Of a DNA stretch of 64,000 bases, positions 26,215-35,591 are shown piece after piece; positions within the stretch are counted from its first letter, which is position 1, and each line of letters starts with the position of its first letter. The notes below the pieces were generated by a model. That model was not told the origin of the DNA. It saw only the letters and a program-made list of their open reading frames with translations, and made no database searches. The stretch covers positions 930,001 to 994,000 of the forward strand of contig CAVSKO010000002.1 of NCBI GenBank assembly GCA_963728545.1, given 5' to 3'. The position numbers and the translations under genes were made by a program. The DNA is from DASUNP01 sp963728545. GTDB taxonomy: Bacteria; Acidobacteriota; Blastocatellia; UBA7656.

Positions 26215-28356
26215 TTACTGTGCTTTTAGCTTTTCGGAAAGCCCCGATAGCGAGCCGTTCAACTTTTTATACAATGCTTCGATCTGCGAGCGACGCTCCG
26301 TCGCCGACGGCAAGTCAGGCTCGTAGCTGGCAATGTAGAGATCGAGCGCGCGGCGCTCATCTCCGGCTTCTTGCGTGGCAACTGCCAAGTGCCAGACAGC
26401 CGTCTTGCGCTCCGCACTGGGGGGATAGACCTGCACAGATTTTTGCAGACTTTCAACCGCGCCGCGCGAATCGCCCTTCTTGAGCAATATCCATCCGAGC
26501 ACATCCTGCGTACGACCTAGAAACACAGCTCGGCGGCCTTCGCGATCCAGTAGCGGCGCATCGCGCATGTACCCTTCGGGCTCCGTCGCCTGGTCGGCTA
26601 CTGCGATGGCCCGCCGCGCCAGTTGCTCCGCCGCGTCGAGAGCTATCCCGTTGTCGGCCAGCTTGCGCGCAACCCAGACCATTCGGAAAGGCTGGCGTCC
26701 GTCGTCAAGAGTCGTAAACGTGGTGGCGGCCTTTAGCAATTCCGCGATTCCCGGAAGATTCGCGTCGCGGCCCGCAGTGAGCGGTCCACTCGTAACATTC
26801 GTCGGCCCTGCTGCGCGGCGAGGTCTGGTCGCGCTCTTTAAATCATCACCCGCCTGACCGCCCTCGGCCGAACCCGAAGCTCCTGCGCGCGGGCGTTTGC
26901 GAACCAGGGAGGCGTCGGTAGTCCGACGCGCCGCTTTGGCTATTTTTGCGAAATGGTCTATCCGCACCATGGCTTCCGCGAGGCGATATTGCATAGCGGT
27001 CGTCGGGTGCTCGTTTAAGAAAAGCGATGCCTGTCGCTCTCGCTCCAACAACAGATCAAGCCTTGGCGATCTTGCCTTTTCTGCGCCGCCAAGCAACGCC
27101 TCGAACTCCCCTTCGGGCGTAACCCGAAAACCTTTGTTCATCACCTCTATCGCCTGGTCGTAACCGTCTACGGCCATCAAGGCTTTGGCAAGCTCGAACT
27201 GCATAGTAGGAAAGGCAGCCAGCGTTTGCGCCGAAATCATTGTCGTCAGCGCGTCGCCATACTTGCTTTCCAGCAGGTCGATATTCGCCTTGGTTATGTG
27301 CGCCCACGCATAGCGAGGGTCTATTCGGGCCGCGCGCTCGATGAGAGGGCGCGCGATGGCGGTCTTCTTTCGGGTCGCGTAGAAATAAGCCAACTGGGTT
27401 AGAAAACGGTAATCGCCCCGCCCAAGCTCCATCGCCCGCTTTATCTCTTGCTCTGCCTCTTCATCCCGACCGAGCGCGAGCAGCGAAACCGCTAGCCCGC
27501 CGTGCGCTTCGGAGTCATCCGATTTGATCGCAATATGCTTGCGATAATAGGTGACGGCTCGCTGGTGGTCGCCCCTCGCTCGCGAGATATGAGCGAGATT
27601 CAAATTCGCGTACTCGTCGCGCGGATCTAGCTGAAGCGCGCGCTCAAACTCTGACGCGGCTTCGTCAAGCCGTAAGTTTATCAAGTAAGCAGTCCCCAGC
27701 GCGTTATGAGCGCGGTGGTCTTCGGGCGCGATTTGAACCGTCTGCTCAAGCACGCGGACGGCTTCGATAGGCGCTTCGATCTGGACGTAGAAGAAGCCTA
27801 TTTGAACAAGACGATTAGGGTCCGCGCTAAAACGACTTTCGAATGATTTCATGAGCTGGACCGATTCGGCGCGAAAGCCGAAGGCGTTCATAGCCATCGG
27901 CAACGGGAATATGTACTGGCCGAATATCCGGTCGGTTATCGTAGGCGGGGCGAGGCGAAAGACGGATTTGAAATCCGCCATTGCAAGCTGCGCGCTTCCT
28001 TCCCTGAGGTTCTGCTCGCCTCTGAGCGCGTATTCGCGCATCAACATCTCGCGGGCTTCCGATTCAACATCCGAGCCGCGACTGGATTGCAGGAACTTTT
28101 CGAGCAAATCTATTCGCTCTTTCTGCGAAGTCGAGTTGCGAACCTTGTCTAAAACATCGCGCGGCGTAAGCGCCTGAACCTGATTATCGGCTGGCGGCGC
28201 TTTCCTGGTGGGCTTTTTGGCCTGGACGGCCGGTCGGGCAGATGCGAAAGTTGCTTCGGTCGGCGCTACGCTGATCGATGTCAGCAATATTAGAGCGGTC
28301 AAAGAAGAAAAGTCTGTACGGCGAACAATTCTAATAAACAACTTTTTGTACTTCAT
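26215..28356 (-). CDS. Secreted or periplasmic TPR protein
   Basis: A 713-residue protein with a signal peptide-like start (FIRIVRRTDFSSLTALILLTSISVAP) and a long run of tetratricopeptide repeats from ~residue 130 to 420, for example AHNALGTAYLINLRLDEAASEFERAL and YANLNLAHISRARGDHQRAVTYY. A Gly/Ala/Arg-rich break near residue 485 separates a second helical part. TPR arrays bind other proteins. Nothing shows which. It begins at ATG 28356 after AAGGAGTGA, and may be co-transcribed with the phosphatase gene upstream. Confidence 0.85.
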   Translation of the reverse strand: MKYKKLFIRIVRRTDFSSLTALILLTSISVAPTEATFASARPAVQAKKPTRKAPPADNQVQALTPRDVLDKVRNSTSQKERIDLLEKFLQSSRGSDVESEAREMLMREYALRGEQNLREGSAQLAMADFKSVFRLAPPTITDRIFGQYIFPLPMAMNAFGFRAESVQLMKSFESRFSADPNRLVQIGFFYVQIEAPIEAVRVLEQTVQIAPEDHRAHNALGTAYLINLRLDEAASEFERALQLDPRDEYANLNLAHISRARGDHQRAVTYYRKHIAIKSDDSEAHGGLAVSLLALGRDEEAEQEIKRAMELGRGDYRFLTQLAYFYATRKKTAIARPLIERAARIDPRYAWAHITKANIDLLESKYGDALTTMISAQTLAAFPTMQFELAKALMAVDGYDQAIEVMNKGFRVTPEGEFEALLGGAEKARSPRLDLLLERERQASLFLNEHPTTAMQYRLAEAMVRIDHFAKIAKAARRTTDASLVRKRPRAGASGSAEGGQAGDDLKSATRPRRAAGPTNVTSGPLTAGRDANLPGIAELLKAATTFTTLDDGRQPFRMVWVARKLADNGIALDAAEQLARRAIAVADQATEPEGYMRDAPLLDREGRRAVFLGRTQDVLGWILLKKGDSRGAVESLQKSVQVYPPSAERKTAVWHLAVATQEAGDERRALDLYIASYEPDLPSATERRSQIEALYKKLNGSLSGLSEKLKAQ

Positions 28357-28412
28357 ACATCGTCACTCCTTAGTCTCCTACCCGATCATTGGCTGGCGCT
28401 CTCGCGCTCGCC

Positions 28413-30128
28413 TTATTTGCGCGGTTCAATCGCGTCAACAAGCACCCGACCGAACCGGTTCGACGGCATCTCGACTCCTATCAGCGCGGCGAGCGTCGGC
28501 GCTATATCGGAAGGCGAGCATTCAACATGGTAACGGCCAGGGCGCACGCCGTATCCAAAGAACAAGACAGGCACGTGCGTATCATAGTTGTATGGCGAGC
28601 CGTGCGTGGTCGCCAGATTTCCCTCGGTGACAAATGAAAAAGGCTTTGTGATGATCCACACGTCGCCCGACCGCAAGCGATGAAACCCGTTTACGACTCG
28701 ACGGGCGATGGGGCCTTCCGGCATTCGCCCTTCCAATATCTGCGTCCGCGTGTAATAGCTGACTATGCCCGGCACCGTCAGCGCGGCCTCGCCCGCTACG
28801 CGCTCGACTTCCGAGGCAATGACGCGCTTATCGGCAATGAGCTTTCTATCAAAGTAAAACTGATCGTTTACAAACCCGACGACCCACTTCTCTTCCCCGA
28901 AACGGGCTGCCAGAGCCTTGTTCACGGCTTCGCTGAGCGCCTTTCCGTCTATCCGAGCGGCATCGTAACCCATCGAGGCTAAGTATTCAGGGACGGGGCA
29001 AACGCCATGATCTCCCGACATCGCTACCACCGTATTGGCAAGCCCGACTCGACGGTCAATGTAATCGAGCAAGTCCGCCAGCACCCGGTCGAGCCTCACA
29101 TAAGTGTCGAGTATTTCCTGGCTGTCTGGGCCATAGAAGTGGCCTATCAGATCGGGAGTCGAAAAGCTGACCGAGAGCAGATCTGGATATTGGTCTACGC
29201 CTAGAGACTCGGCTTCAATCGAAGCCTTGGCAAAGCTCGCGACGTAATCGAGCGCAAAGGGCGAATACTCAAAAGCCGAATAAAACTTCGAGCCGGGTTT
29301 CTCTTCACCGCCCGTGACGACATACGGAAATTTGTTTCCATTCGCAGAGCGTTGAATTGCGAGATTATCAGCCTGAGCGCGTTTGTATGCATCTGCGCTC
29401 AAAGCGCGCTCCCATTTCTGACCGAAATATTTATCTGGCCCCTCGGTATCATTAAACCGTTTCACCCAGGCAGGCAGCTCTTTCGAGTAATAGTCGCTCG
29501 TCACAAACCTCCCGGTTGCGCTATTGTACCAGAAGGCCCCGTTCGGGCGTTGTCCTCCGGGCAAAATTGCGGATCGGTCTTTTTGAGACAGGGCTATGAC
29601 TTTCGATTGAAGGTTGTTGGCAAGCCGCATCTGATCGCCGATTGTCGTGCCTATCAGCGAGCGCGGGCTGAAAGAGCCAGGATTGGCGGCAGGCCCGGCC
29701 TCTGTGACCATGCGCGCATCGTTGTCTGAAACCATCACGCGCATGCGGTTGGTCTCACGATCAAACCAGAGGTTGCCGACTATGCCGTTTTGCGCTGGGA
29801 CCGAGCCTGTAAATATCGCGGCGTGGCCCGGCGCGGTGTAGGTCGGCACGTAATCATAGTTGGCGTTTGTGAACAATGCGCCTCGGTCTATCAATCGCTT
29901 GAACCCGTTTTTGCCGTAAAGGTCGTAGAATCGCTCAAGAAAATCGTAGCGGAACTGGTCGACTACGATGACGACGACGAGCTTTGGCCGGGGGCCTGCG
30001 GATTGAGCGGGTCTTTGATTGCGAGCGGCGGTCTGTCTTTGCGGCGGGCCTGCGAGATACGGCGTCGGGAGGAGCAGGCAGGCGAGGAGAAGCAAAACAG
30101 AAATAGACCTGTATTTTGTTTTAGACAT
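28413..30128 (-). CDS. PafA-like alkaline phosphatase / phosphodiesterase
   Basis: A secreted metallo-hydrolase of the alkaline phosphatase superfamily, ~571 residues. After a signal peptide (ISVLLLLACLLLP) come VVIVVDQFRYDFLERF (first metal ligand Asp) and YTAPGHAAIFTGS with the Thr nucleophile in the TxPGHA pattern of PafA and NPP enzymes; GDHGVCPVP and the late TTHGSPYNYDTHVP supply further ligands. It probably releases phosphate from monoesters outside the cytoplasm. I chose ATG 30128 (GGAA upstream and compact signal); ATG 30155 is possible, earlier in-frame starts look wrong. Confidence 0.85.
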   Translation of the reverse strand: MSKTKYRSISVLLLLACLLLPTPYLAGPPQRQTAARNQRPAQSAGPRPKLVVVIVVDQFRYDFLERFYDLYGKNGFKRLIDRGALFTNANYDYVPTYTAPGHAAIFTGSVPAQNGIVGNLWFDRETNRMRVMVSDNDARMVTEAGPAANPGSFSPRSLIGTTIGDQMRLANNLQSKVIALSQKDRSAILPGGQRPNGAFWYNSATGRFVTSDYYSKELPAWVKRFNDTEGPDKYFGQKWERALSADAYKRAQADNLAIQRSANGNKFPYVVTGGEEKPGSKFYSAFEYSPFALDYVASFAKASIEAESLGVDQYPDLLSVSFSTPDLIGHFYGPDSQEILDTYVRLDRVLADLLDYIDRRVGLANTVVAMSGDHGVCPVPEYLASMGYDAARIDGKALSEAVNKALAARFGEEKWVVGFVNDQFYFDRKLIADKRVIASEVERVAGEAALTVPGIVSYYTRTQILEGRMPEGPIARRVVNGFHRLRSGDVWIITKPFSFVTEGNLATTHGSPYNYDTHVPVLFFGYGVRPGRYHVECSPSDIAPTLAALIGVEMPSNRFGRVLVDAIEPRK

Positions 30129-30311
30129 AGCCTTTGCGGTTCCTTTTGGTTTCATCGAAAGAGAACCGTAATTCACCGCCGCGCAGTATGTCAACCTATG
30201 GCCGGACGCCCCATCCGGGGGTCGGGCATTTTCACTCCAAATAAAGAATGAGATTTTGGTTTGGCTGGGGGAAGAGTTGTGATATAAGTTCACGCACTGG
30301 AGTTCCTCGTC

Positions 30312-33300
30312 ATGACGACTACACAAAAGCAGGTTGAAGCTCAGCCTCCTAAACGCTCAGGCATATACATCACCCGGAGAAGACTTGTAATACTTGCGCT
30401 GATCATAGCGGGGCTAGGATCGGTCATAATCATCTGGCTAACGACTCGCGATTCGGCAGTTGAGAGTGGCACGAAGGCACTGGTCAATGCATACAGCAAG
30501 AGGCGGTTGATTGAGCCGAGGCTTTCGGGCGGGTTTCACGCGGGCGCATACGACCCAACGCCGAATGATCTGACGAATATCGATACGATAAAGCTAGAAG
30601 ATGCAAAACACTATTTTTACAAAGCCGTTAATGACTCTAATAATAACCAGGCCTGGCACGCGCATGCGCGAATGATGATCGCGAGCAAACAGGTTAATAA
30701 AGCGACGGCGCTGCTTCGCCCGCTTGCGGTAGATCAGGGCGCAAGCGCAGAGATACATAATGACTTTGGCGCTTGCCTGTTTGAGCAAGGCAAGCTGGAA
30801 GAAGCGGTTGACGAGTTCAGTCGCGCGCTCGAAAAAAATCCGAAGTTGCAGGAAGCGTTTTTCAACCGAGCGCTCTGCTACCAGCGATTGCAACTAAGGG
30901 ACGCCGCGCGTGACGACCTTACTCGACTTCAGAGTATAGAGCGCGAGGATAGTTGGATGGCTGAAGCCAAAGGGCGGCTTGATGAAGTCACTCGCCCCGT
31001 CCAGCCCGCAGAGAAGTCGGAAGCAATCATCGCCGAATTCAAAACCGCGCTCGACGATAGCAACGTCGATCAGGCCCGAAAGATGGTGAAAGATAATTTC
31101 ATTTCGGTCCGGGGGTATGCAATCGAGGATTTAATCAAAGAGTGCTCGCAAGGCATAAAAGCACAAAACACAGGCGACGCTTCGCGCGCGCTTTCAAGGC
31201 TGGGATTGATCGGGGACCTGATCCTGGAAACGAATGGCGATAGAGAGGTAGCGGACCTCGCCAAATATATCCGTGGGTTAGCGGAAACAGACCGCGCACA
31301 GAATCTTGCTTTGATGGAGGACTGTTTCAAACAGATCGATGCGATGGGTCCGGGCAAGTACGACAAACCGCTGGCTGAGTTGATACGCTTGCAGGCTGAA
31401 TTTGTCGGGCGGGGTAACCCTGTTTTCCAGGTTGTTTCGGCGTGGATGATTGCCAGGATTCACTATAACCTCAACCACTTTACCGAAAGCATAAGCGTGC
31501 TTGAAAAGATACTTCCCGGCATCACAAAACAGTCCTGGGTTTATCAAAATGCTCAGGTGCTGGCGCAGTTGGGATTGGGATATTCACGGCTAGGTAAAGA
31601 TTCGCTGGCGATAAACTCTTCTCAGAAATCGCTGGAGATATATCGCGGGCTTCGGGTCTTTGAGGCAGAGGCAAAGGCGTTGCAAAACTTGAGCTTGCCT
31701 TATTGGCATCTCGGCGACCTGGACAGTGCTTTAGGTTACCTTCGTGAATCAACAATACTTTTCCTGTCCGAGTCGCCCAGAGCAGCCGGCTCGTATAATA
31801 AGATCAATGAGCTATCTTATAACAGTTTACAGATGGCCGATATTTATCGCCTTCGCAACAGGCACGGCATGGGCATGCTATTCGCGCAACAATCTTTAAG
31901 CTTCGCCGAGCAAACCAAGCACAATAGGTTTGCAGCACAGGCCGCGTCATTTATTGCCGTCGAGCAAGCCAAGCTTAAGCAATTCGAGCCCGCGAATGAA
32001 AACATCGACCTGGCAAAGGAGTATTTAGGGAAAGTTGGGGCCGCGCAGGCTCGCGATTACACCCGGCCCCTCGTACTGACGCGAGCCGGTGAGGTGGCAG
32101 CCTGCCAGGGTGACTTTGACCGCGCGCTTGAATACTTGAGCGAGGCTGAGAATCTGGTCACCAGCGCTCAAGAGAATATTATTCCGATGATAAGGGTGCT
32201 CAGATGTCGCACAGACGCGCTCGCCGATGCAGGGCGAGATGATGAGGCGCGCGCTAATCTCGACCGCGCCCTTACCCTGATAGAAAATTACCGCTCCAAG
32301 ATTGTGACAAGCGATCAACGCAGTTACTTCCTCGACGGCAGCCAGATGGTGTTTGATCAAGCAATCCATCTCAGCAAGGATACGCCCGAAGGTCAGATGG
32401 AAGCATTCAATCTGTCGGAACGGTCGCGTGCCCGCGCTTTGCTCGAAGAGATAGCGGACAACCGGCCTGCTGTTGAAACCCGCGAGGCATCCAAACTATC
32501 GCAGGGCCAGCCCGAATCACGGATCAGACCGCTGGGTATTGACGAGGTCCGAAACGCGCTGCCCGAAGGTCTCGCCGTGCTGGAATACTCTGTGACCAGT
32601 AAGGGCAGTCACCTTTTTCTGGTAACTCGGTCCGGCTTTGACGTGAGGCGCTCGCCTGCTACCACCGAGCGGCTGGACTTCCTGGTCAACGCGTATCTGT
32701 CAGAGCTAAGAAGCTCGGCGACTTCAAGCGAGCCTGTCCTCACCGGATACCTGTCAGAGACGGCGCGCGCACTTTACGGCGAATTGATACTCCCGGTCGA
32801 AGACAAGCTCAAAGATATAATCAATCTCTGCATAATTCCTGACAAATCGCTTCATTTTCTGCCCTTCGCCTCGCTTATCGACATGAAAGATAAGTATCTC
32901 GTGACTTGTTACAATATCTCGTACGCACCGTCCGCGTCCGTCCTTGCCCGGTGCATCAGAGAGCATGACAGGCAGCCGGCTGCAAAGGCAGAAAAGATAG
33001 TAGCCATCGGCAACCCCAGTTTCGACACCGAAGCCTTTCCTGAATTGAAGGACCTGCCTGACTCGGCAGTGGAAGCGAGAGAGGCTGCCGATGTCTATGG
33101 CGGCGAGCATAGCGTTGTATTGAGCGGCGCGGTTGCTACAAAGTCTCGCGTGATGGCGGAGCTAAAAGATTGCGACGTGGCGCACCTGGCTTTGCACTGC
33201 CTGGTCAAGGACGACTCCCCCTTTAAGGCAGCTCTCGTACTCGCCCCCACGAAGGGCGCGTCAGGCCCTAGCACGCAGGCAGGTCAAACAAACAGCTTGC

Positions 33301-33641
33301 TGTCGCTTGATGAGATGTACCGCATAAAGTATCCGCGAATGAAGTTAGCAGTGCTGTCGGCCTGCGATACCGCGCTGGGCCAGTACTACAGGGGCGAAGG
33401 CATAGTGAGCCTTGTGCGCCCGTTCATTGCTTCGCGTGTGCCGACCGTCGTAGCCAGCCTCTGGCCCGTCGAATCGCGCGCCACCCGCAATTTGATGGTT
33501 GAATTCCACAAGGAGCGAAAGAATATGAACGGGCGGTCAGGTGAAGCTTTGCGAACTGTCCAGATGAAAATGGCAAGTAGTGGTTATTACCAGCACCCTT
33601 ATTATTGGGCTTCATTCATTGTAATCGGGAGCAGTAATTGA
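30312..33641 (+). CDS. TPR-CHAT caspase-like protein
   Basis: A 1109-residue protein with one membrane helix (LVILALIIAGLGSVIIIWL, residues ~25-45), long TPR-type repeats (~100-720, e.g. EIHNDFGACLFEQGKLEEAVDEF), and a C-terminal CHAT domain (~790-1105). The catalytic dyad appears intact: His962 in HLALHC and Cys1018 in LSACDTALG, followed by RPFIASRVPTVVASLWPVES. CHAT domains are caspase-fold peptidases; some act in defence or programmed death, many are uncharacterised. The usual ATHG after the His is LHC here. It is the only gene before a strong terminator. ATG 30312 with GGAG upstream. Confidence 0.9.
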   Translation: MTTTQKQVEAQPPKRSGIYITRRRLVILALIIAGLGSVIIIWLTTRDSAVESGTKALVNAYSKRRLIEPRLSGGFHAGAYDPTPNDLTNIDTIKLEDAKHYFYKAVNDSNNNQAWHAHARMMIASKQVNKATALLRPLAVDQGASAEIHNDFGACLFEQGKLEEAVDEFSRALEKNPKLQEAFFNRALCYQRLQLRDAARDDLTRLQSIEREDSWMAEAKGRLDEVTRPVQPAEKSEAIIAEFKTALDDSNVDQARKMVKDNFISVRGYAIEDLIKECSQGIKAQNTGDASRALSRLGLIGDLILETNGDREVADLAKYIRGLAETDRAQNLALMEDCFKQIDAMGPGKYDKPLAELIRLQAEFVGRGNPVFQVVSAWMIARIHYNLNHFTESISVLEKILPGITKQSWVYQNAQVLAQLGLGYSRLGKDSLAINSSQKSLEIYRGLRVFEAEAKALQNLSLPYWHLGDLDSALGYLRESTILFLSESPRAAGSYNKINELSYNSLQMADIYRLRNRHGMGMLFAQQSLSFAEQTKHNRFAAQAASFIAVEQAKLKQFEPANENIDLAKEYLGKVGAAQARDYTRPLVLTRAGEVAACQGDFDRALEYLSEAENLVTSAQENIIPMIRVLRCRTDALADAGRDDEARANLDRALTLIENYRSKIVTSDQRSYFLDGSQMVFDQAIHLSKDTPEGQMEAFNLSERSRARALLEEIADNRPAVETREASKLSQGQPESRIRPLGIDEVRNALPEGLAVLEYSVTSKGSHLFLVTRSGFDVRRSPATTERLDFLVNAYLSELRSSATSSEPVLTGYLSETARALYGELILPVEDKLKDIINLCIIPDKSLHFLPFASLIDMKDKYLVTCYNISYAPSASVLARCIREHDRQPAAKAEKIVAIGNPSFDTEAFPELKDLPDSAVEAREAADVYGGEHSVVLSGAVATKSRVMAELKDCDVAHLALHCLVKDDSPFKAALVLAPTKGASGPSTQAGQTNSLLSLDEMYRIKYPRMKLAVLSACDTALGQYYRGEGIVSLVRPFIASRVPTVVASLWPVESRATRNLMVEFHKERKNMNGRSGEALRTVQMKMASSGYYQHPYYWASFIVIGSSN

Positions 33642-33665
33642 TTATACTGCGCACTGTTATGTCGC

Positions 33666-33705
33666 GGTTAGATTGACAAAAAAGTCAATCTAACCTCTGT
33701 TTTTT
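33666..33705 (+). terminator. Rho-independent terminator of the CHAT gene
   Basis: A perfect 12-bp stem (GGTTAGATTGAC with GTCAATCTAACC) and a six-A loop, followed by TCTGTTTTTT, 24 bases after the stop. The A loop and T run make it a textbook terminator; read from the other strand it would work less well. Confidence 0.9.
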
Positions 33706-33832
33706 ACAGGCGCTCAAAAAATTTTGGTCTATATTGCATCATATTGCTGCTTTTTGGAGTCAATAAAATTATGATAGACCCCTGTTAGCTTGTGCGACAT
33801 GTCAAACCTCGTCAAAAAGGAAGGAAAAACTT

Positions 33833-34630
33833 ATGGCTACTCAAGCAACTCGCAAAGTCAGCAAAAAGCGCGGTGGCAAGAGCCGAAAGAAAAAAAATCT
33901 AATTCCTCAAGCAACCCCTGCCTGTCCCACTCAAATCTCGGTTACTCTAGATAGTGGGATGTTTTTGAACGAACTCGATGAAGGGCAATATCCTAACTGC
34001 CGGATAGGTTATTTCGCACCGGAGTTTAAGATTTACGGTGACTGGAAATTGGTTGAAGGTCCGGACCTGACCAAAGCGACAACCGATTACCGGGTGATCA
34101 ATTTTCGCTTGATTGACAAACTGGGCGAAGAAAAGAAGGACGGCGTTTACTTTCTAAAAGATTTGCTGAAAGGCATCTTGCTCAGAAAGGATATTTACAA
34201 TGGCGCGTCTTATTCGCCCCCCGTCATTGAGACGAGGTTCGATTGGATCTTTAGCTTTGACTCCGGTGTTTTCCGATGCTCTAGCGTGAAAAACCGCTTT
34301 TTCAAACAGATCGATGGCCGGACGCATCAGACAAACGGCAAAAGGCAAGAATATAAAAATATTGCTCACGATGTTGTGATCCACTATGAGTTGGCACAGG
34401 GAGAGCGATTAGAGATAGCGGTTGGCGAACAAGTTCTGTGGAACTCTACAGATCGCCAGGTTCTGTCGAATACTACCGAGTACATAGACGTTGTGAGCCG
34501 CTTCGACATCGAAGTGATAGCTCCGCATGCAACCGCCGAGAATTATTTCCGTGACGCCCTAGATCACCAAGGGAATGATTATTGGCTGCCTAATCAAGGC
34601 GACCCTGATCCTGTTGGCGGGCGGCCTTGA
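33833..34630 (+). CDS. Unrecognised 265-residue protein with basic N-terminus
   Basis: I do not recognise this family. The first 25 residues are very basic (KKRGGKSRKKK), followed by a soluble, mixed alpha/beta-looking region with aromatic and Asp-rich strands (PNCRIGYFAPEFKIYGDWKLVEG, YRVINFRLID) and a Pro/Asp-rich tail (NQGDPDPVGG). No signal peptide or membrane helix. The ATG has an excellent site (AAGGAAGG) and follows the CHAT terminator by ~130 bases, so it is transcribed on its own. A possible substrate or partner of the CHAT protein is a guess based only on position. Good codon structure makes it a real gene. Confidence 0.6.
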   Translation: MATQATRKVSKKRGGKSRKKKNLIPQATPACPTQISVTLDSGMFLNELDEGQYPNCRIGYFAPEFKIYGDWKLVEGPDLTKATTDYRVINFRLIDKLGEEKKDGVYFLKDLLKGILLRKDIYNGASYSPPVIETRFDWIFSFDSGVFRCSSVKNRFFKQIDGRTHQTNGKRQEYKNIAHDVVIHYELAQGERLEIAVGEQVLWNSTDRQVLSNTTEYIDVVSRFDIEVIAPHATAENYFRDALDHQGNDYWLPNQGDPDPVGGRP

Positions 34631-34655
34631 TCGTTGGCGGGCGGACGATATTGAA

Positions 34656-35522
34656 CTAAATCGCTTCGACTATTGCCGGAGTGATGTCGGTCAGCGCTTT
34701 TACCCTGGCCCGTATAAAATCGGCTGCCCTTCCGAATGCAAGCGTGGCGATGGGATTTAGCGTATGACTGCGCGTTGAGAGATCCTCGATATTGCCGTGA
34801 TCGCTCGTGATGATGACGGTCTGTTGCGCGAGGTCGGCTGCTTCAAGAGTCGCTTTTACAAAGCGATTGAGCAAAGCGACATGCGCGCGCGACCAGTCTC
34901 GGTTTTGAAGGTGGCCTAAACGATCCGTGATGAAATGCTCGTAGAGCGTAAAATCATGCGCCGCCGAAAGCCGGGCAAGATTACGGCCAGCCTCTTCGGG
35001 CGTTCGGCTCTTAATCGGATGCCCCATCCCGATGAGTGAATAATTCGTGAAATCATGAAATACCGCGTCGCCTCTATCCAGGTCTTCTTGAGTTCGCAAC
35101 CTGACCCCTGCCGTCTCCGCGGCAACGGTCGTAGCCGAAACGAAGCGCGGGCGCGAGTCAAAATACCTTTGCGTATAGGCATTGGCAAAGGTCACGGATC
35201 GGCCACGGGTAATGAGTTGCTTATAAATGGATTGTTCCGACAATGCTTGCTTGAGGCGCGGTGAAGGATACCCGTGAAGGTGGCGGCCAATAAGCGAGGC
35301 CGCATTTACTCCTGTGAGGATAGCCGTCTGGCCGGTCGCGCTTTGCGGCAGCCCTTCGACCCCAAGGCGCGCATCCGTAACGGCGATCTTGCCGTCAAAA
35401 GGGAGTCGGGCTTCTTCATCTTTGAAGAGAGCAAAAAACTCTGCATCTATCCCGTCAAGCGGGTTGTGCGGGCCGCGCGTGCCAATCCCCACTCCGTCTA
35501 CAAAGATCATTAACACTGACAT
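34656..35522 (-). CDS. iPGM/phosphopentomutase-like metalloenzyme
   Basis: A 288-residue member of the alkaline phosphatase superfamily, metalloenzyme branch. It starts SVLMIFVDGVGIG (metal Asp), has LPQSATGQTAILTG with the Ser/Thr nucleophile, and TSDHGNIEDLSTR near the end, a pattern shared with cofactor-independent phosphoglycerate mutase and phosphopentomutase. It is much shorter than either (about 510 and 400 residues), so the insert domain is reduced and the substrate unknown. It follows the EF-G-like gene across a perfect palindrome. Confidence 0.75.
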   Translation of the reverse strand: MSVLMIFVDGVGIGTRGPHNPLDGIDAEFFALFKDEEARLPFDGKIAVTDARLGVEGLPQSATGQTAILTGVNAASLIGRHLHGYPSPRLKQALSEQSIYKQLITRGRSVTFANAYTQRYFDSRPRFVSATTVAAETAGVRLRTQEDLDRGDAVFHDFTNYSLIGMGHPIKSRTPEEAGRNLARLSAAHDFTLYEHFITDRLGHLQNRDWSRAHVALLNRFVKATLEAADLAQQTVIITSDHGNIEDLSTRSHTLNPIATLAFGRAADFIRARVKALTDITPAIVEAI

Positions 35523-35527
35523 AGAAA

Positions 35528-35586
35528 AGTGATGAGTGATGAGTGATGAGTGAAAAACAGTTGCTCATCACTCATCACTCATCACT
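35528..35586. repeat. Perfect 23-bp-stem palindrome, TGAGTGATGAGT family
   Basis: Arms 35528-35550 and 35564-35586 are exact complements made of repeating AGTGATG units, with a 13-base loop. On the minus strand the stem runs directly into TTTTCT before the ATG of the metalloenzyme, so it may act as an attenuator or terminator between the EF-G-like gene and that gene. Confidence 0.95.
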
Positions 35587-35591
35587 GAGAG

